Shown here: piece by piece, positions 10,286 to 21,559 of the stretch
Layout of the letters: every line of letters starts with the position of its first letter
Numbering within the stretch: the stretch's first letter is position 1
Origin: Anastrepha obliqua
Lineage: Eukaryota > Arthropoda > Insecta > Diptera > Tephritidae
Reading direction: 5' to 3'
Length of the DNA stretch: 64,000 nt
Assembly: GCF_027943255.1 (NCBI RefSeq)
Contig: NC_072893.1
Span: 9,548,001-9,612,000 of the forward strand
Position numbers and translations under genes: made by a program
Notes under the pieces: generated by a model
What the model saw: only the letters and a program-made list of their open reading frames with translations
Databases searched by the model: none
Told to the model about the DNA's origin: nothing

Positions 10286-11990
10286 CAAGAAAAAAAAATG
10301 GTTTCTAGCTCCAACAGAACTGGTTATGAATTTCCGGAGATAAATCTTCAAGCCAAAATTCAAGAAACTCGCAAACAAAAAAATATCAAAAAATTACTTT
10401 CATAATGTGTTTTCTCATAAACATAAAAAGAAGTTCAAAAAAATCGTTCCGTTTTTCCCCTAAATCTATTCAGTCTGCAAACGAATGTCCCATATACGGA
10501 AGAGAAATTAAAGTATTCTACTTTTTGTCCGACTACAGTTCGAAGCAACAGCTGCTTTAACATGAAATACTTCAGTTTTATTACTCTACTGCTTTGGTTG
10601 TCGCTTACCGCCACCGACTTGTGTCAATTTGCATATTTATTATATCTCTATGTTGCTCTTTTGTGTGAGAATGTATTAACATGCACGCAGCCACGAACAC
10701 ACACACACATACATAAGCACACACACGCAACCGCAAGCACCCTCTACAACTCTACATACATCCTATATGTAGTTTAACCAGTTTCTGGAAAAAGCAATTC
10801 ATTTAGAAGTTGAATAAATTAATTTACAACAATTTATTGCATATGCATAGGCGCATCTACACATTTCTACTGACAGCGCAAAATAAACAAACGCTTCCGT
10901 ATTTGGGCTTGCAAAAGCTGGTGAATGCAGAGTATATGTTTGTTCGCTTTGTATAGCTTTGCGTACAACTACATCCAACTACTACTGCTTGGTTGCTGGT
11001 GAATGCAATGAAAGCACTCATATGCGAATGTGGGAAGCTACAGCGGCACGAACATACACATAAATGTACAAATGTGAATGTGTATTTGGATGTGAGCAAA
11101 TGTGAATAAAAACCACGCAGTCCACAGACAGCCAAAAAGGGGAAAGTGCTCAGGCAGCATTTAATAAGCCGCGCTTGCAGGCATCGTCTCGTCAAAAGCA
11201 TACTTTTAGGCTGTGTATGAGTGCGCTGTATGTTGTAAAGCATTCACTAGCATAACAAGTTGCGTACAATGTGTTTACCTATGTAAATGAACAACAAACG
11301 CTGTCGGCTGCATTTAGAGAATTACTTAGTATAAATGTGTGTGTGTGTGTAGAAGAAGAAGAAGAGCTAGAGTACCGCCTCTAATCTTATCTAAAGCACT
11401 TGTTGTTAATTATACTCAAGAGAGTGAATGCATGAGACCGCATGTTGTGCATAATCTTTTCAATGAATGAGCGAATGAGTCTCGCATAGTCGCGAAAAAT
11501 ATGTTTACCACGTGAATACTTAGTCATAATTATGCAGTCATTTGTATGAGTAGGCAGAAAAGCCCGTGTAAAAGTCAAGAAGCACAAATCACTAGAATTG
11601 TCTAGGCGCTTGGGAGCAAATGTGAATGAGTTACGTACGCTGCTGGACTTGGGCTTGCTACAAGCAGTGAATTTTTGTACTTTAATATAATAAACTTGTA
11701 TAAGTACCTAGAAATTTTGCATGCTTGCGCCGAAAGTTAGCCATTGCTATGTAATGTCTTTGGCAGCTCTTTCTTTAAATTCTTTTAAATGGCTTGAAAT
11801 CGGTTGGTGCGTTATGATCAGATTTCGTTCAGAAATTTAAGGGCTATCTAAAGCTTTCACCAATGTATAAGTGTGTATAGCGTTCTATTTATAACACTTA
11901 TGCACTTATTTTCTTCTTCATCGTGAAATATCATTTAAACAAACTTGATTTGTAAACCAAAATACACTCCAATCCGGAACGGAGCAATCC
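10286..11990. other. intergenic DNA with CA and GT microsatellites
   Basis: Holds a CA-rich tract near 10689-10735, a GT tract at about 11335-11350 followed by GAA repeats, and several short frames without family motifs. The frame starting at 10562 begins like a signal peptide (MKYFSFITLLLWLSLTA) but runs into the CA repeat. I do not call it a gene. Confidence 0.5.
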
Positions 11991-12589
11991 AGAATGCATT
12001 CAGTGAGGTTTGACGAATATTTTCCTTACCGATGGGTCCAAAAATGAATGATACTTAAACGATAGTAAGAAGTTTCACTATGCTATGGGGGAAATGGCAA
12101 CTGTTTTCCAAATGGAAGTTTTGCCATCCTGAAAGTAGCCGAATGGATAATCGAGAGGAGATGAGGCGGGAAACAGATTGTAGTTTTCAATGACAGTCAG
12201 GCTGCACTGAGGGCCGTCGAGAACGCGAAGAAAACCTCAAAGGCTGTTCACGAATGTAAGAAGAAACTTAATTCTGTCGCAAGACAAAATAGGCTGCTAC
12301 TTGTATGGGCTCCAGGATACTCCGGTGTTTAAGAAAACGCACTTGCCAACCGTGTACCAACGGTTCCCCCACAAAGGCCAGAACCAATAATCGGGTCCGG
12401 TTCCGCAGGAATCATGTATTGGAACAGCGATTATGTATAGGTTAGGTTAGGTTAAATGGCAGCCCTAGCTTAGGGCACACTTGGGCAAATATTGAAAATC
12501 CGTCCGTTGTGATGCCATACATGAGAGAGAAGAAAGAAGAAGGGAAGGAAGAAGGAGCCTTGGGATTAGAAACGATGATGACCATGCAT

Positions 12590-12932
12590 TTACGACGACG
12601 CCGACGGTGGCTGATTTGCGTTCGTAGTTAGCCGCAACAAGCTACTAATGAACTTCACCAAATTTATGGTATTTACACCGGCTATATCCGCAGGCGTAGC
12701 GAAAAAATTAGAGCCCAGATGTCTAAATCTTTGCCAGACGAGAGCAGGGCGTAGCGAAAAAATGAGAGCCCAGATGTCTAAACCTTTGCCAGACGAGAGC
12801 AGGGCAGCTGAGAAGAAGGTGTTGAGATAATTCCACCTCTTCCTCAAGACAGCTTCTGCAGAACGGACTTGAGGCAATTCTAAGTCTCACCGCTTGAACA
12901 CCTAACGGACAATGTCCGGTAAGGATACCCAT
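12590..12932 (-). pseudogene. family B C-terminal block with tandem duplication
   Basis: Continuing leftwards, the reverse strand reads GHCPLGVQAVRLRIASSPFC and CLEEEVELSQHLLLSCPAL, the C-terminal cysteine-rich block. It is then broken by a 55-bp direct duplication (12696-12750 and 12751-12805), which repeats an FRHLGS-containing segment. The end, ADIAGVNTINLVKFISS, matches the C-terminus usual for this group. Confidence 0.7.
12696..12805. repeat. 55-bp tandem duplication
   Basis: Two adjacent 55-bp units both start GTAGCGAAAAAAT and end GAGAGCAGGGC. They differ at only a few bases, so the duplication is younger than most of the surrounding decay. It lies inside the family B C-terminus. Confidence 0.85.
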
Positions 12933-12956
12933 TAAATTCGAGAGCTGGGGCTTTGT

Positions 12957-13557
12957 TTAGCGTAGGAGTTCCCTCGAGCGTCCCCAATCTACCCGTGGCC
13001 AGAAGGATCTCGCGACCTTGCACGTTTGCGCACTAGCCCAGCGCTCGCTGAGTTGACTCGAGGCCCATCTTTCCAGGAGCAGACCATAGGTTCTTAAGGG
13101 AAACCCAATCCTCTCATTTTGCAACGAAACTATCTCCAAAGTTTTCTGTCTAGCCAGCTCATCAGCCCAGCAGTTTCCCTCTATGTCGCTGTGACCGGGA
13201 ACCCAAATGAACCTAATATTGAGGTATTCAGTTGAGAGAGAAGCCAGAAATTCACCAACTAATCTCGAACGCACAAACAACGAGCCCAAGGCTCTAATTG
13301 CCGCTTGGCTATCGAAATAAATATTTACTTCCTTAACGGTAATTACCGAATTAAGCAACCAGTCCACTGCTTCCTTAATTGCGGATACCTCCGCTTGGAA
13401 AACACTACAGTGGTCCGGAAGCCTGAATTTAAGTTTGATGGCTTTGAAGCTCCTTACAGAATACTCCCCCACCAACCCTTCCATCCAACTTCGAGTCATC
13501 TGTGAAGATGTTTCCTTACCTTGCCGCCAAATGTTGCACCCCGCCCACTCATCCCTT
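12957..13557 (-). pseudogene. family B RNase H domain, 5'-truncated
   Basis: An RNase H fold can be followed: FRLPDHCSVFQAEVSAIKEA carries the conserved glutamate, VNIYFDSQAAIRALG the third acidic position, RFIWVPGHSDIEGN the motif before the last active-site region, and CWADELARQ the final aspartate. The first aspartate lies in the damaged start. The domain degrades RNA in RNA/DNA hybrids and is found downstream of RT in I/R1/LOA-type elements. About 200 codons are open. The C-terminal block then continues in another frame. Confidence 0.8.
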
Positions 13558-14144
13558 GAGCGATTATGTATGCAATCTACATACATAAAGAGCGACGGTC
13601 CGGTCTAGAACGCTGCAGAACTGCAAAGTGTTTTGTGACAAGTCCGAACAGAAAACTGTCAAACTTTCTATTAAAACTTGGAAGGAAAGACATTCGGTTA
13701 ATGGTCGGCATCATTACAGGACACAATTCATGGGGTCAGCATATGACCACCATTGGAAGCATTGAGAACCCAATGTGCCTGTCTTGCTTGGAGGAGGCGG
13801 GTAGCACTGAGCACTTTTTCTCTGTGAGTGTCCTGCCTTTGCTAGAGCACGGCTACGAGTTTTGGGTTCCAATGTCATGAGAATGAGTAATATTCGTTCT
13901 CTAAAATTGGAGGATATTTACAGATTTGCCAAAGAATCTGGAAAATTCTCACAGGTCTAACTACCTCTATCTCTGTCTCCATTCTTTCCTATCTCTTTCT
14001 CTGATACTTTCCTCCTTCCCTCCTTGACTATCTAACCCCTTTCCAGAGCGCTAAATACAATGGGCTCTTTAGCCTGAGTATTTTAGAAGCCACCAAATCC
14101 CTTGAATTGGCTCGACCTTTTCAAATTTCAAGGACCCATGTCTG

Positions 14145-14535
14145 GGTCCACGATATTTTTACCCAGCTATCATGCTATACGCTTGTCTTCTTGTGTCTCT
14201 ATCTGTGCGGCTTCGAATTGTTGCACTGTGTGGACGCTTATCTTTTTTCCCGTAGTACGTCCCAATGTTTCTCTTTACTGCATTCCAGTTGTCCTCGCGT
14301 TCGAGCATTTTGCTGATTATGTTGTCGGCGCGATGATGTCGACAATCTGCTTTCTCAGAGCATCTCTTTCCGCGAGCCATCTGTCGCAGCAAAAAAAAAA
14401 AAAACGTGTGTTCAGCGTCATCGCTCGGCGCTTCGCAGTGTTTGCATTTGGGATCGGTTACCTTGCCCATGCGACTTAGGTATATCCGGAAGTATTCGTG
14501 GCCCAAGATGAACTGAGTTAAGAAGTAATTCATTG
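14145..14535 (-). pseudogene. R1-type non-LTR C-terminal fragment
   Basis: A 124-residue reverse frame begins MNYFLTQFILGHEYFRIYL and contains CKHCEAPSDDAEHTFFF, the CCHC-like block at the C-terminus of R1-clade ORF2 proteins (normally QALTGHG...C..C....EHTL). It continues with SKMLEREDNWNAVKRN. No RT or endonuclease is attached, so it is a 3'-end fragment. It directly follows the tail of the plus-strand family A copy. Confidence 0.7.
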
Positions 14536-14589
14536 CATCGAAGTTACTTTGGATCCATTGGCTTATTGATGTAATAATTCATCTGCTAA

Positions 14590-14797
14590 TCTGTTCGGTG
14601 TCATATCGGCATTTGAGCAACCAATCAGCTGCCTCCTTGATTGCGGCTACCTCTACCTGGAACACACGGCAGTGGTCCGGTAGCCTGAATTTGAGTCTGA
14701 TGGGGAGCTTCTCGCAGAAGACTCCTCCGCCAACCTTTCCTTCCTCTAGGCGAGTGGCCCCATCTTTTACCAATGAAGTATAAGCGGCATGTAACAT
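14590..14797 (-). pseudogene. family B RNase H N-terminal fragment
   Basis: The reverse frame reads GGGVFCEKLPIRLKFRLPDH followed by VEVAAIKEAADWL. It matches the first third of the RNase H domain in the family B copies at 12957-13557 and 17480-17570. The glutamate (VEVAAIKEA) is kept and the rest of the domain is missing. Confidence 0.7.
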
Positions 14798-16630
14798 TTA
14801 ACGTTTATTTAAAAAAATACAATAAAATTAAATTAAAACAAATAAGAATTAAAAATTAAAAAAAATTAAAAAAACAAACAAAATTTAAAAAAGAATAAAA
14901 AACAAATAAAACTGGAAAATTAAAAAATAATAAAAAAAAACAAAAAATAAATAAATAAAAAACAAAAATTAAAAAATTTCTAGGGTTTAAAAATACCTAC
15001 CCACAAAAAAACACTGCTACGTATGAAAGTGAATACCACATCAAGGTAACGACAACCTCTCAATAAGCATGCAACATAAACATGAACACTAAAAAGTAAA
15101 CTGGCGCAAAAGGACACAAAACAAAATCTGATTTAATAAATCGCTTCATTTAAGACAGATAAAGAAGGCATTTCGGCGAACCCAACATATTTGTCAAAAT
15201 ACCGGAATACTGAATTTGCTCGCATGAGGTCCCACTTACTCTCCCTGCTCGCTTCACTATTCAACAACCACAAACAAACAAGCAAATAAATAGTATTAAA
15301 ACTAGTAAAAAGGATTTCATAAAAAAATAAAATAAAAATATTTTACTATCCCAAAATGAATGAAAGGCCATAGCAACGATTATATTGTATATGTAGTGGA
15401 AAGGGAGATAAAAGCAGCAAAAAAAGAGAAGAAAAAACAACACGAACACAAAAAAGGCCGAGTCAACAAAATATGATTAAATTTTATGTAGCATAATTTT
15501 GGGCGCACAGAACATGAAAGAGGCACGATAAACATATGGTTATGGTGGCATTTGGGCGACCTATGGGTGTATTTACTGGGGTGCACACAAACAGATGCAC
15601 TGCAGATGAGAAAGATAGGCGCGTAACCGCTACAGAATAAATTGAAAAGGAAACCAAATAACTTAAGTTTTTTTTCAAGGAAATAAAAAAAATATATCAT
15701 GAAATAAAAAAAAATATATCATAAAATAAAAAAAAATATATCATAAAATAAAAAAAGTATTTATTTGTGAGCACAAAAGTATCTGCATTCACTGTGCCTG
15801 CCCGCACATACAGCCAACCTTTTACGTGCACAATTACGGCTTCTGAAAAAAATACTTTAATGAAATATAAAATCGCAAATAAAAATCTTTTTTTTTTTTA
15901 ATTGCACAAAACAAGAAAAGCATATAATTAATGAAACAGTATTGAAAAGGGTGAGGCTGAAGAGAACCCATTCATTGTTGGCAATGCCATTCGAAGCGCG
16001 TACATGCAAAATACGGACAATGCCATGTGAAGGACAATATCGAAATGCAATAAATAATCAAAGACAAATTAATTTTCACGGACATGTAAAAAGTAATTTG
16101 CTTGTGTGCATTGATCCGCGTAAAGCGTATAAATATTATGTCATAGTATTGGTATCGGGTATTAAATGGCAATAACTGTTTGGATGGCGGATAAGCAAAA
16201 CAAAAAAAGTACACAAACAACACGGGCGGCAAAATTGACGGTTCATCACAACTATCGGGTGGAAACAAGGCGAAAACCTTTACGAACACACGTATGCACA
16301 CACACATACATACAAATATGGTATGACATGCATGTGTTTGTAGACATTTGTGTTCAACTTGTCCTATCAGCGTGGCGTATATGAATATAAAATAGTTTAT
16401 TATTTTAAGGGATGTGTTTATGCACGAGTTTATTTACAAGCATCACAAAGGACAGCGGAAATTCAGCAGTTAGTGTTGCATGTACCGTTAAGTAACCTGC
16501 AAAGCAATTCAGCGCGTTTGAACTGGCGAGATTCTGGTGAATTTGGAGTCATTACTAGTTGGTGCTAGTGCTCTGTCCAGTTCATCGTGAAAAAGATTAA
16601 AAAACAAGTACTTCTTCCTCTTCTTAGAGA
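14798..16630. other. A-rich intergenic DNA
   Basis: About 14805-14985 is almost pure A with scattered T and C. The rest is ordinary AT-rich sequence with short chance frames. No gene or known element was seen apart from the tandem repeat at 15679-15763. Confidence 0.5.
15679..15763. repeat. 22-23-bp tandem repeat AAATAAAAAAAATATATCAT
   Basis: Three and a half near-identical units of (A/G)AAATAAAAAAAAATATATCAT run head to tail. Confidence 0.85.
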
Positions 16631-16659
16631 CGCTTTGTGACGGTCTTCCACTTTAAACC

Positions 16660-18050
16660 AACAAACGTACTTAACGACTTGCTGGATGAACTGAAGAGGA
16701 GGGGCTGCAAGGTGGCACTTATTGTCAGAGGGAAGTTTTTAGGTACTCTGATGGAATTGATGCCGAGTATCTGAATCTAGTTGTGAACTGGACCGCAAAT
16801 TTCGACCTTTCGATAAATCCTCTGAAGACGGAGCTCGCCTTATATGCGAGGAAATATAAAATACCCAGAGTTTTTCTCCCCTTAATAGCGGGCGCTCCGT
16901 TGGTGCTCTCTGACAGGATGAAGTATCTGGAACTTATCCCTTGACAGAGATCTAACGTAGAAGCCAAACATTGAGGAAAGAGTTAGGAAGGGAACAGTCT
17001 CCTGTATGATTGCAGGGGCGCTATCGGCAAAAGAAGGGGCCTCTCGCCTAAAGTCACTTTTTGGCTTTATAACACGATTATAAAATCAATCTTGAGTCCT
17101 TGACAGGTGGAACTCGCTGGAAAGGATGACATCAGTTAAGAAGCTGGAGAGGGTACAAAGGTCTGTCGTCATTGTAATCAGTGAAACGCTCCGTACAACT
17201 TCTACTCTAGCGCTTAACGCTATGCTGAATGTGGCGCCCGTGGACATTATAGGAAACACTACCGCTGCACGCGCCGCAATCAGATTAAGGTGTTCGGGCC
17301 ATAAGCTAGACTTAAGCTACGAATACTCTATCATTCTTAAAAATTTTGAGTGCTGTATCATTGTACACCCACGCCAGGTCCAAGCGGACCTTTTTCCACT
17401 CATATTCCCTGAGTGGCTGGGGCGTAACATTTAGCGGCAAGGCATGGCAAATATGTTCACGCTGGTGGGGCAGTATTCTGTGATGAGCTCCCCATCAAAC
17501 TCCAATTCAGGTTTCCGGACCACTGTAGAAGTAGCCGCAATTAAGGAAGCAGTGGACTGGTTGCTTAGCTCGGTATTTACCGTTAAGGAAGTAAATATTT
17601 ATTCCGATAGCCAAGCGGCAATTAGGGACTCGTTGGGCTCGTTGTTTGTGCGTTCGAGATTAGTTGGGGAGTTTCTGGCTTCTCTATCAACTGCATCTGA
17701 ATACCTCCATATTAGGTTCATTTGGGTTCCTGATATGCTGGCTAGACAGGGAACTTGGAGACAGTTTCGTCGCAAAATGAGAGGATTGGGGTTCCCTTAA
17801 GAACCTATGGTCTGCTCCTAGAAAGATGGGCCTCGAGTCAACTCAGGGAGCGCTGGGCTAGTGCGCAAACGTGCAAGGTCCCGAAATCCCTCTGGCCACG
17901 GGTAGATCGGGGGCGCTGGGTGTCCTTACCGGAAATTGGTCGTTAGGTGTCCACGCGGTGAGACTTGGGATTGTTTCAAGTCCGTTCTGGAGAAGCTGTC
18001 TTGAGGATGAGGTGGAATCATCTCAACACCTTCTTCTTAACTGCCCAGCA
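16660..18050 (+). pseudogene. family B non-LTR: RT tail, thumb, RNase H, C-terminus
   Basis: The order is NDLLDELKRRGCKVALIVRG (about 16675-16735), where the YADD active-site box that should follow KV is deleted. Then come SINPLKTELALYARKYKIP, MKYLELILDRDL and IEERVRKGTVS, the thumb block SVKKLERVQRSVVIVISETL (17127-17190), RNase H pieces (VEVAAIKEAVDWL near 17528, VNIYSDSQAAI near 17590, IRFIWVP near 17712), and ERWASSQLRERWASAQTCKV. It ends in CLEDEVESSQHLLLNCPA at about 18000-18050. Several frameshifts and a missing RNase H stretch mark it as dead. It stops exactly where a reverse RTE-like fragment begins. Confidence 0.75.
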
Positions 18051-18054
18051 GTCG

Positions 18055-19100
18055 TCGTCAGGTATTCGCTGGTCTGCTACGTCTGCGGTTTCTTTGGGGT
18101 TCCAGTCAATGGCGGCCTTTGTTAAGTCACGATTTCCTCTGCGTAGAACATGACCGATCCAGCCCCATAATCGCTTTCGGATTTCTACTAGTATTGGCTT
18201 CTGTCCTATAAATTAATATTTGTCCATAATATATTGAAAATTTTTCGAAGGCATCTGTTTACAAAGACTTGTAATAAGTTTTGTTTAGCTATTGTCGCAT
18301 TCCACGTTTCACAACCATAAAAAAGTCGACTTTGCATTGGAGTTAAAAATTCGCAGTTTTGTGCGCCGTGCAATATGTGATGCGTTCCAAATTGCTTTCA
18401 GAAAGCCAAATGCCGCCACAACCTTCTTTATTCGGCTTTTGATATCATCGCGCAAACCTCCAGAGATCGATATAACGCTGCCTAAATAGCAGAAAGATTG
18501 TAAGTCTGCGAGAGCGATACCATCAATTGAGAAACTTTGCGAATTTCCTGTGTTAATACGCATGACTTTGGTTTTCTGGATTTTGATCTTCAGACCAGCT
18601 CTCTCAGCTGATTCTTGCGTTGCTCGAATCTTCGTTGCTTGAATTTACATGTCAAGATAGTTGTAGGACAGAAGACAGATGTCATCTGCATAGTCAAGAT
18701 CCGCTAGGCGCCCTTGCAGTCTCCTGGTAGTACCGCTTCCATCTGAAGAGATGTTTTTCATGGCGATGTACAAAAAAATGTTAAAGAGAAACACATCCCT
18801 TTCGTACACCTGCTAATATTTGGATTTTATCAACCAGAAGTTTTTCATGCATTATCTGACAGCTTGCGTCCGTGTAAAGTGGCTCGGCGAGATGAATCAA
18901 TTTCGATGGGATTCCTTTGCTCTCGAAGGCGTTACGAATAGCACCATGATGTAAAGTATCGAACTCTTTTCGGAAGACTATAAAGACGAGACTGGGCGGG
19001 GTCGTACATTCAACTGTGACTCTTCAACGATAACTCGAAAACTGTTGATGTGGTCGATGCATGAACGGTTCGCTCTGAAGTACGCCACTTCCTGTCTGAG
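18055..19100 (-). pseudogene. RTE/CR1-like non-LTR RT fragment
   Basis: On the reverse strand RLADLDYADDICLLSYN near 18720-18670 keeps the YADD catalytic box. Next is an 84-codon open frame (18563-18309) with FCYLGSVIS, IKSRIKKVVAAFGFLKAIW and RRTKLRIFNSNAKSTFL, the segment after RT in elements annotated as endonuclease-reverse transcriptases. Then WGWIGHVLRRGNRDLTKAAI and WNPKE follow (18185-18080). The N-terminal endonuclease and early RT are not visible. Stops and frameshifts are present. Confidence 0.75.
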
Positions 19101-19131
19101 TTCTGATATAATTGTGTGGTCTACTTATATA

Positions 19132-19650
19132 TCGGGTGCTTTTTCAGTTTCATGAGACAGTTTCATGAAATCGATATCGAGAATTATGGTTCCACAGCTC
19201 AGAATGGGGAGCTGTATTTATATTTCTATTCAGTAAGGTTTCGCAAGCCATCATGAATCGCTTAGCGACAGAACAACGCCTCCGAATTTTGCAAATTTAC
19301 TTGAAAAAAAAAGAGAACAAATCCGTTCGCAGAGTTCATAGAGCCTTATTTATTTCGCAGTGAGGAAGGAGCTGTCGTTACGCTGTATGGCGAGCGCTAT
19401 CAAGCCATGCTGCTGAACTTGTATTTTCACAAATTAATCAACATTTAGTTGCAACAAAACGACGTCACTTGCCATACAATGCGCTTAACAATCGATTTAT
19501 TGCAATATTCAAGCCGTCATTGACGTCATTCGACCAGATTTAAAAAGTAGTCAAAAATTTGACTGATCGCCCGGTCCATATAACTCGTAACCCCGGCGAA
19601 CATATGCCGGCTTTCATATTCACATAATAAGTGCCATGAAATTATCTACC
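19132..19650 (+). pseudogene. DD41D element remnant, strongly deleted
   Basis: The left end, TCGGGTGCTTTTTCAG, is preceded by TA at 19130-19131. A start at 19253 gives MNRLATEQRLRILQIYLKKK, the usual N-terminus. After RVHRALFISQ the sequence jumps to EEGAVVTLYGERYQAMLLN and LQQNDVTCHTMRLTIDLL. The usual QQDG is QQND here, so the second catalytic aspartate has shifted or been lost. The first and third catalytic blocks are absent, and no matching right end was found. Confidence 0.7.
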
Positions 19651-19840
19651 AGATTATAATGAAAAAAAAAAACAATCATTCCAACAATATTTCTGTTTTG
19701 CATTATATTTTAAGTTCTCAAACTCTTAAGAAACAACCGATATTAACTAGATTTTTACATGATTTTGCTACGAAATATCAACAGTGCCAATAACAGTTCG
19801 AAAAAAGCATAACATTTATTTTCGCCTTTTTGAAACTAGG

Positions 19841-20147
19841 GACGAACTAGTTACTACCGGACTAGTGACTAGCGGACTAGTTACTACCGGACTAGTCAAT
19901 AGCGGACTAGTTTGTATTTGGCCATATACAAGTAATTCTAGTACTCAACAAGAAACTTCTTCCAAATTGTCCCTACAGATTCACAGACTTCAATACCGAA
20001 CTAGCCAATACCGGACTAGTTATTACCGGACTAGTAACTAGCGGACTAGTTACTACCGTACTAGTCATTACCAGCCTAGTTTGTATTTGGTCATATACAA
20101 GTAATTCTCGGTTTCCACAAGAAACTTCTTCCAAATTGTCCCTACAG
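19841..20147. repeat. 15-bp tandem array (CGGACTAGTTACTAC) in a 169-bp higher-order unit
   Basis: Block 1 (19841-19913) holds five units and block 2 (about 19992-20080) six units of a 15-bp motif that alternates CGGACTAGTNACTAC and CGGACTAGTNACTAG. Each block is followed by the same spacer, TTTGTATTTGGYCATATACA through TTCCAAATTGTCCCTACAG, 169 bp apart. The unit contains the palindrome ACTAGT. The overlapping frame (TTGLVTSGLVTTGLVNSGLV) only reflects the repeat. Confidence 0.9.
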
Positions 20148-20737
20148 GCTCCCATACATAGCCACGCTTCACACATTCACTAAACCAACGACAATAGCAA
20201 CATCAACATCAATATCAACACCAGCATCAGCACCCGCTCTTTAATCCGCAACGCACACATAATAAACAAAACGGCCATTGTGGGAATGAGTTGAAGCGTT
20301 AAAGGAAACAAGTCTGTTTGTTGGAGGAAGTGTCACACACACGCCCACACGCACGAACAAACAAAAACGTGGCTTGGGTATTGTGCTGGCGCTTTTGTAA
20401 ACAAGCCTCTGTAATGCGTTAAGTGAGCGAAGGATGCGTACGAAATACTCAACGGAAATTTAATTTTAAATGTGTATGTATGTGTGTGCTTGTTTAAGTT
20501 TGAACAAAGGAAAGCATTTGTGAGACAAATTCAAAAAAGGAATATTACGAAGTAGCTATGAATCACTTTAAAAGGCAGAAATATTAAAAATTTGCTTTTA
20601 ATTATAAATTAATCGATGATATGAATTTAAGGTGAAAGAATTAATTAATTTATTTTTTTAAATTTTATTCGAAAGTAAATTTAAATATTTTAACAATTTT
20701 TTTGAAAATTATTCGTATCAGTCTGCCATATCTAAAG

Positions 20738-20925
20738 GTGATGAAAAATTAATCACTCTATCGGAAAATAAATTTCAATAACTAAATAATTTTTTTCAAA
20801 TGGCGTCGCACGCCTGTCACTTATGATATTTGTGAATTACACAGCTGCAGTGTATCAACGAATAAGTAATGGAGCGCGTAAAGGTCAAAATAAAGATTTT
20901 CGTCATATATATTTTTTAAACATTA
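20738..20925 (+). repeat. dispersed repeat with AAGGTG..AAAATTAATCAC start
   Basis: It starts AAGGTGATGAAAAATTAATC, contains GGCGTCGCACGC and CAGCTGCAG, and ends near GAGCGCGTAAAGGTCAAAAT. Parts of the same sequence occur at 24449-24475, 26266-26330 and 50212-50235. It has no coding capacity and could be a short non-autonomous element. Confidence 0.55.
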
Positions 20926-21520
20926 AGTAAAAAAGTTATTCAAAAATAAAATTGGATGATCATTTGTGTGCCATTTAGTGTCTCCAAAGAAGTTTTCGCA
21001 ATTTTTACCTTTTTATGGGGAAAACTTTAAGACTATTCGTAAATTTGGAGTAATGCACCCATTCCTCGCGCCTTTGGACACTATAACTCATTATCCAATT
21101 TCAGCCTGCTTGATTTTGCTTTATCTAGAACACATTTTGTAAAAAATTTAAATTTAGTAAATATTAATAATACATTGATTGATTACCAAATTTGACTTTT
21201 TTTTCTTAATATTTTTGTCTTGTCTGTAAAAGAATTTTTACTGTAGATTATTAAAAAGTAAAAATAGATAAATATTTAACCTCTGGAACTGCATAAAATT
21301 TCATGTGAGTTTATTTTTGAAGTGCAACAAAATTAGTTCCGAAGTAGTAAAGAGTTAATGTTCGGCATTTTTTGGCAAAATTTTGCAATGGCAAGTAGTT
21401 TATTTTTTTATTGTTGCCAACTTGATTGCCCTGCTGATAATTACCCCTTAAGAAACTTTGCGAAACAAGCTCAAGTTCAAGCAACAGTAACTTCTAAAAT
21501 ATGTAGTAAAAATAAAGTAT
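20926..21520. other. AT-rich DNA, nothing recognised
   Basis: No motif, repeat or frame of interest was seen before the family C fragment. Confidence 0.5.
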
Positions 21521-21559
21521 AAAGTTTGATGATGTTCTTAAGACTAAGTAATCGGCTAT

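Larger units (their letters stand above)
12439..13558 (-). mobile_element. family B non-LTR, 5'-truncated, nested in family A
   Basis: It is bounded by a 13-bp target duplication, AGCGATTATGTAT, at 12426-12438 and 13559-13571. On the reverse strand it starts inside the RNase H domain (5' truncation is typical of target-primed reverse transcription) and ends with (TAACC)3 at 12439-12453. This is the clearest retrotransposition footprint in the window. Confidence 0.88.
12000..14137 (+). pseudogene. family A non-LTR, split by a family B insertion
   Basis: The left half (about 12030-12438) is a degraded RNase H domain: TDGSK at about 12030, FNDSQAALRAV near 12190, and LLVWAPGYSGV near 12300. The right half (13559-14137) continues with the same 104-residue C-terminal frame found in the reverse copy at 8283-9245 (CLSCLEEAGSTEHFF). 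The interruption is a separate element (12439-13558) flanked by AGCGATTATGTAT on both sides. Removing it restores the order seen in the reverse copy. The 3' tail is a short TTCAAATTTCAA run. Confidence 0.75.

Noticed and set aside
10562..10777. Frame starting with a signal-peptide-like MKYFSFITLLLWLSLTA
   Set aside because: The rest is encoded by a CA microsatellite (THTHIHKHTHA), there is no family resemblance, and no supporting splice or promoter evidence.
12439..12455. Telomeric repeat (AGGTT)n
   Set aside because: Only three units, located at the 3' end of a retrotransposon. Higher flies do not keep TTAGG telomeres.
19784..20041. 85-codon frame with TTGLVTSGLV repeats
   Set aside because: It is the 15-bp tandem array translated, and continues out of frame in the second block.
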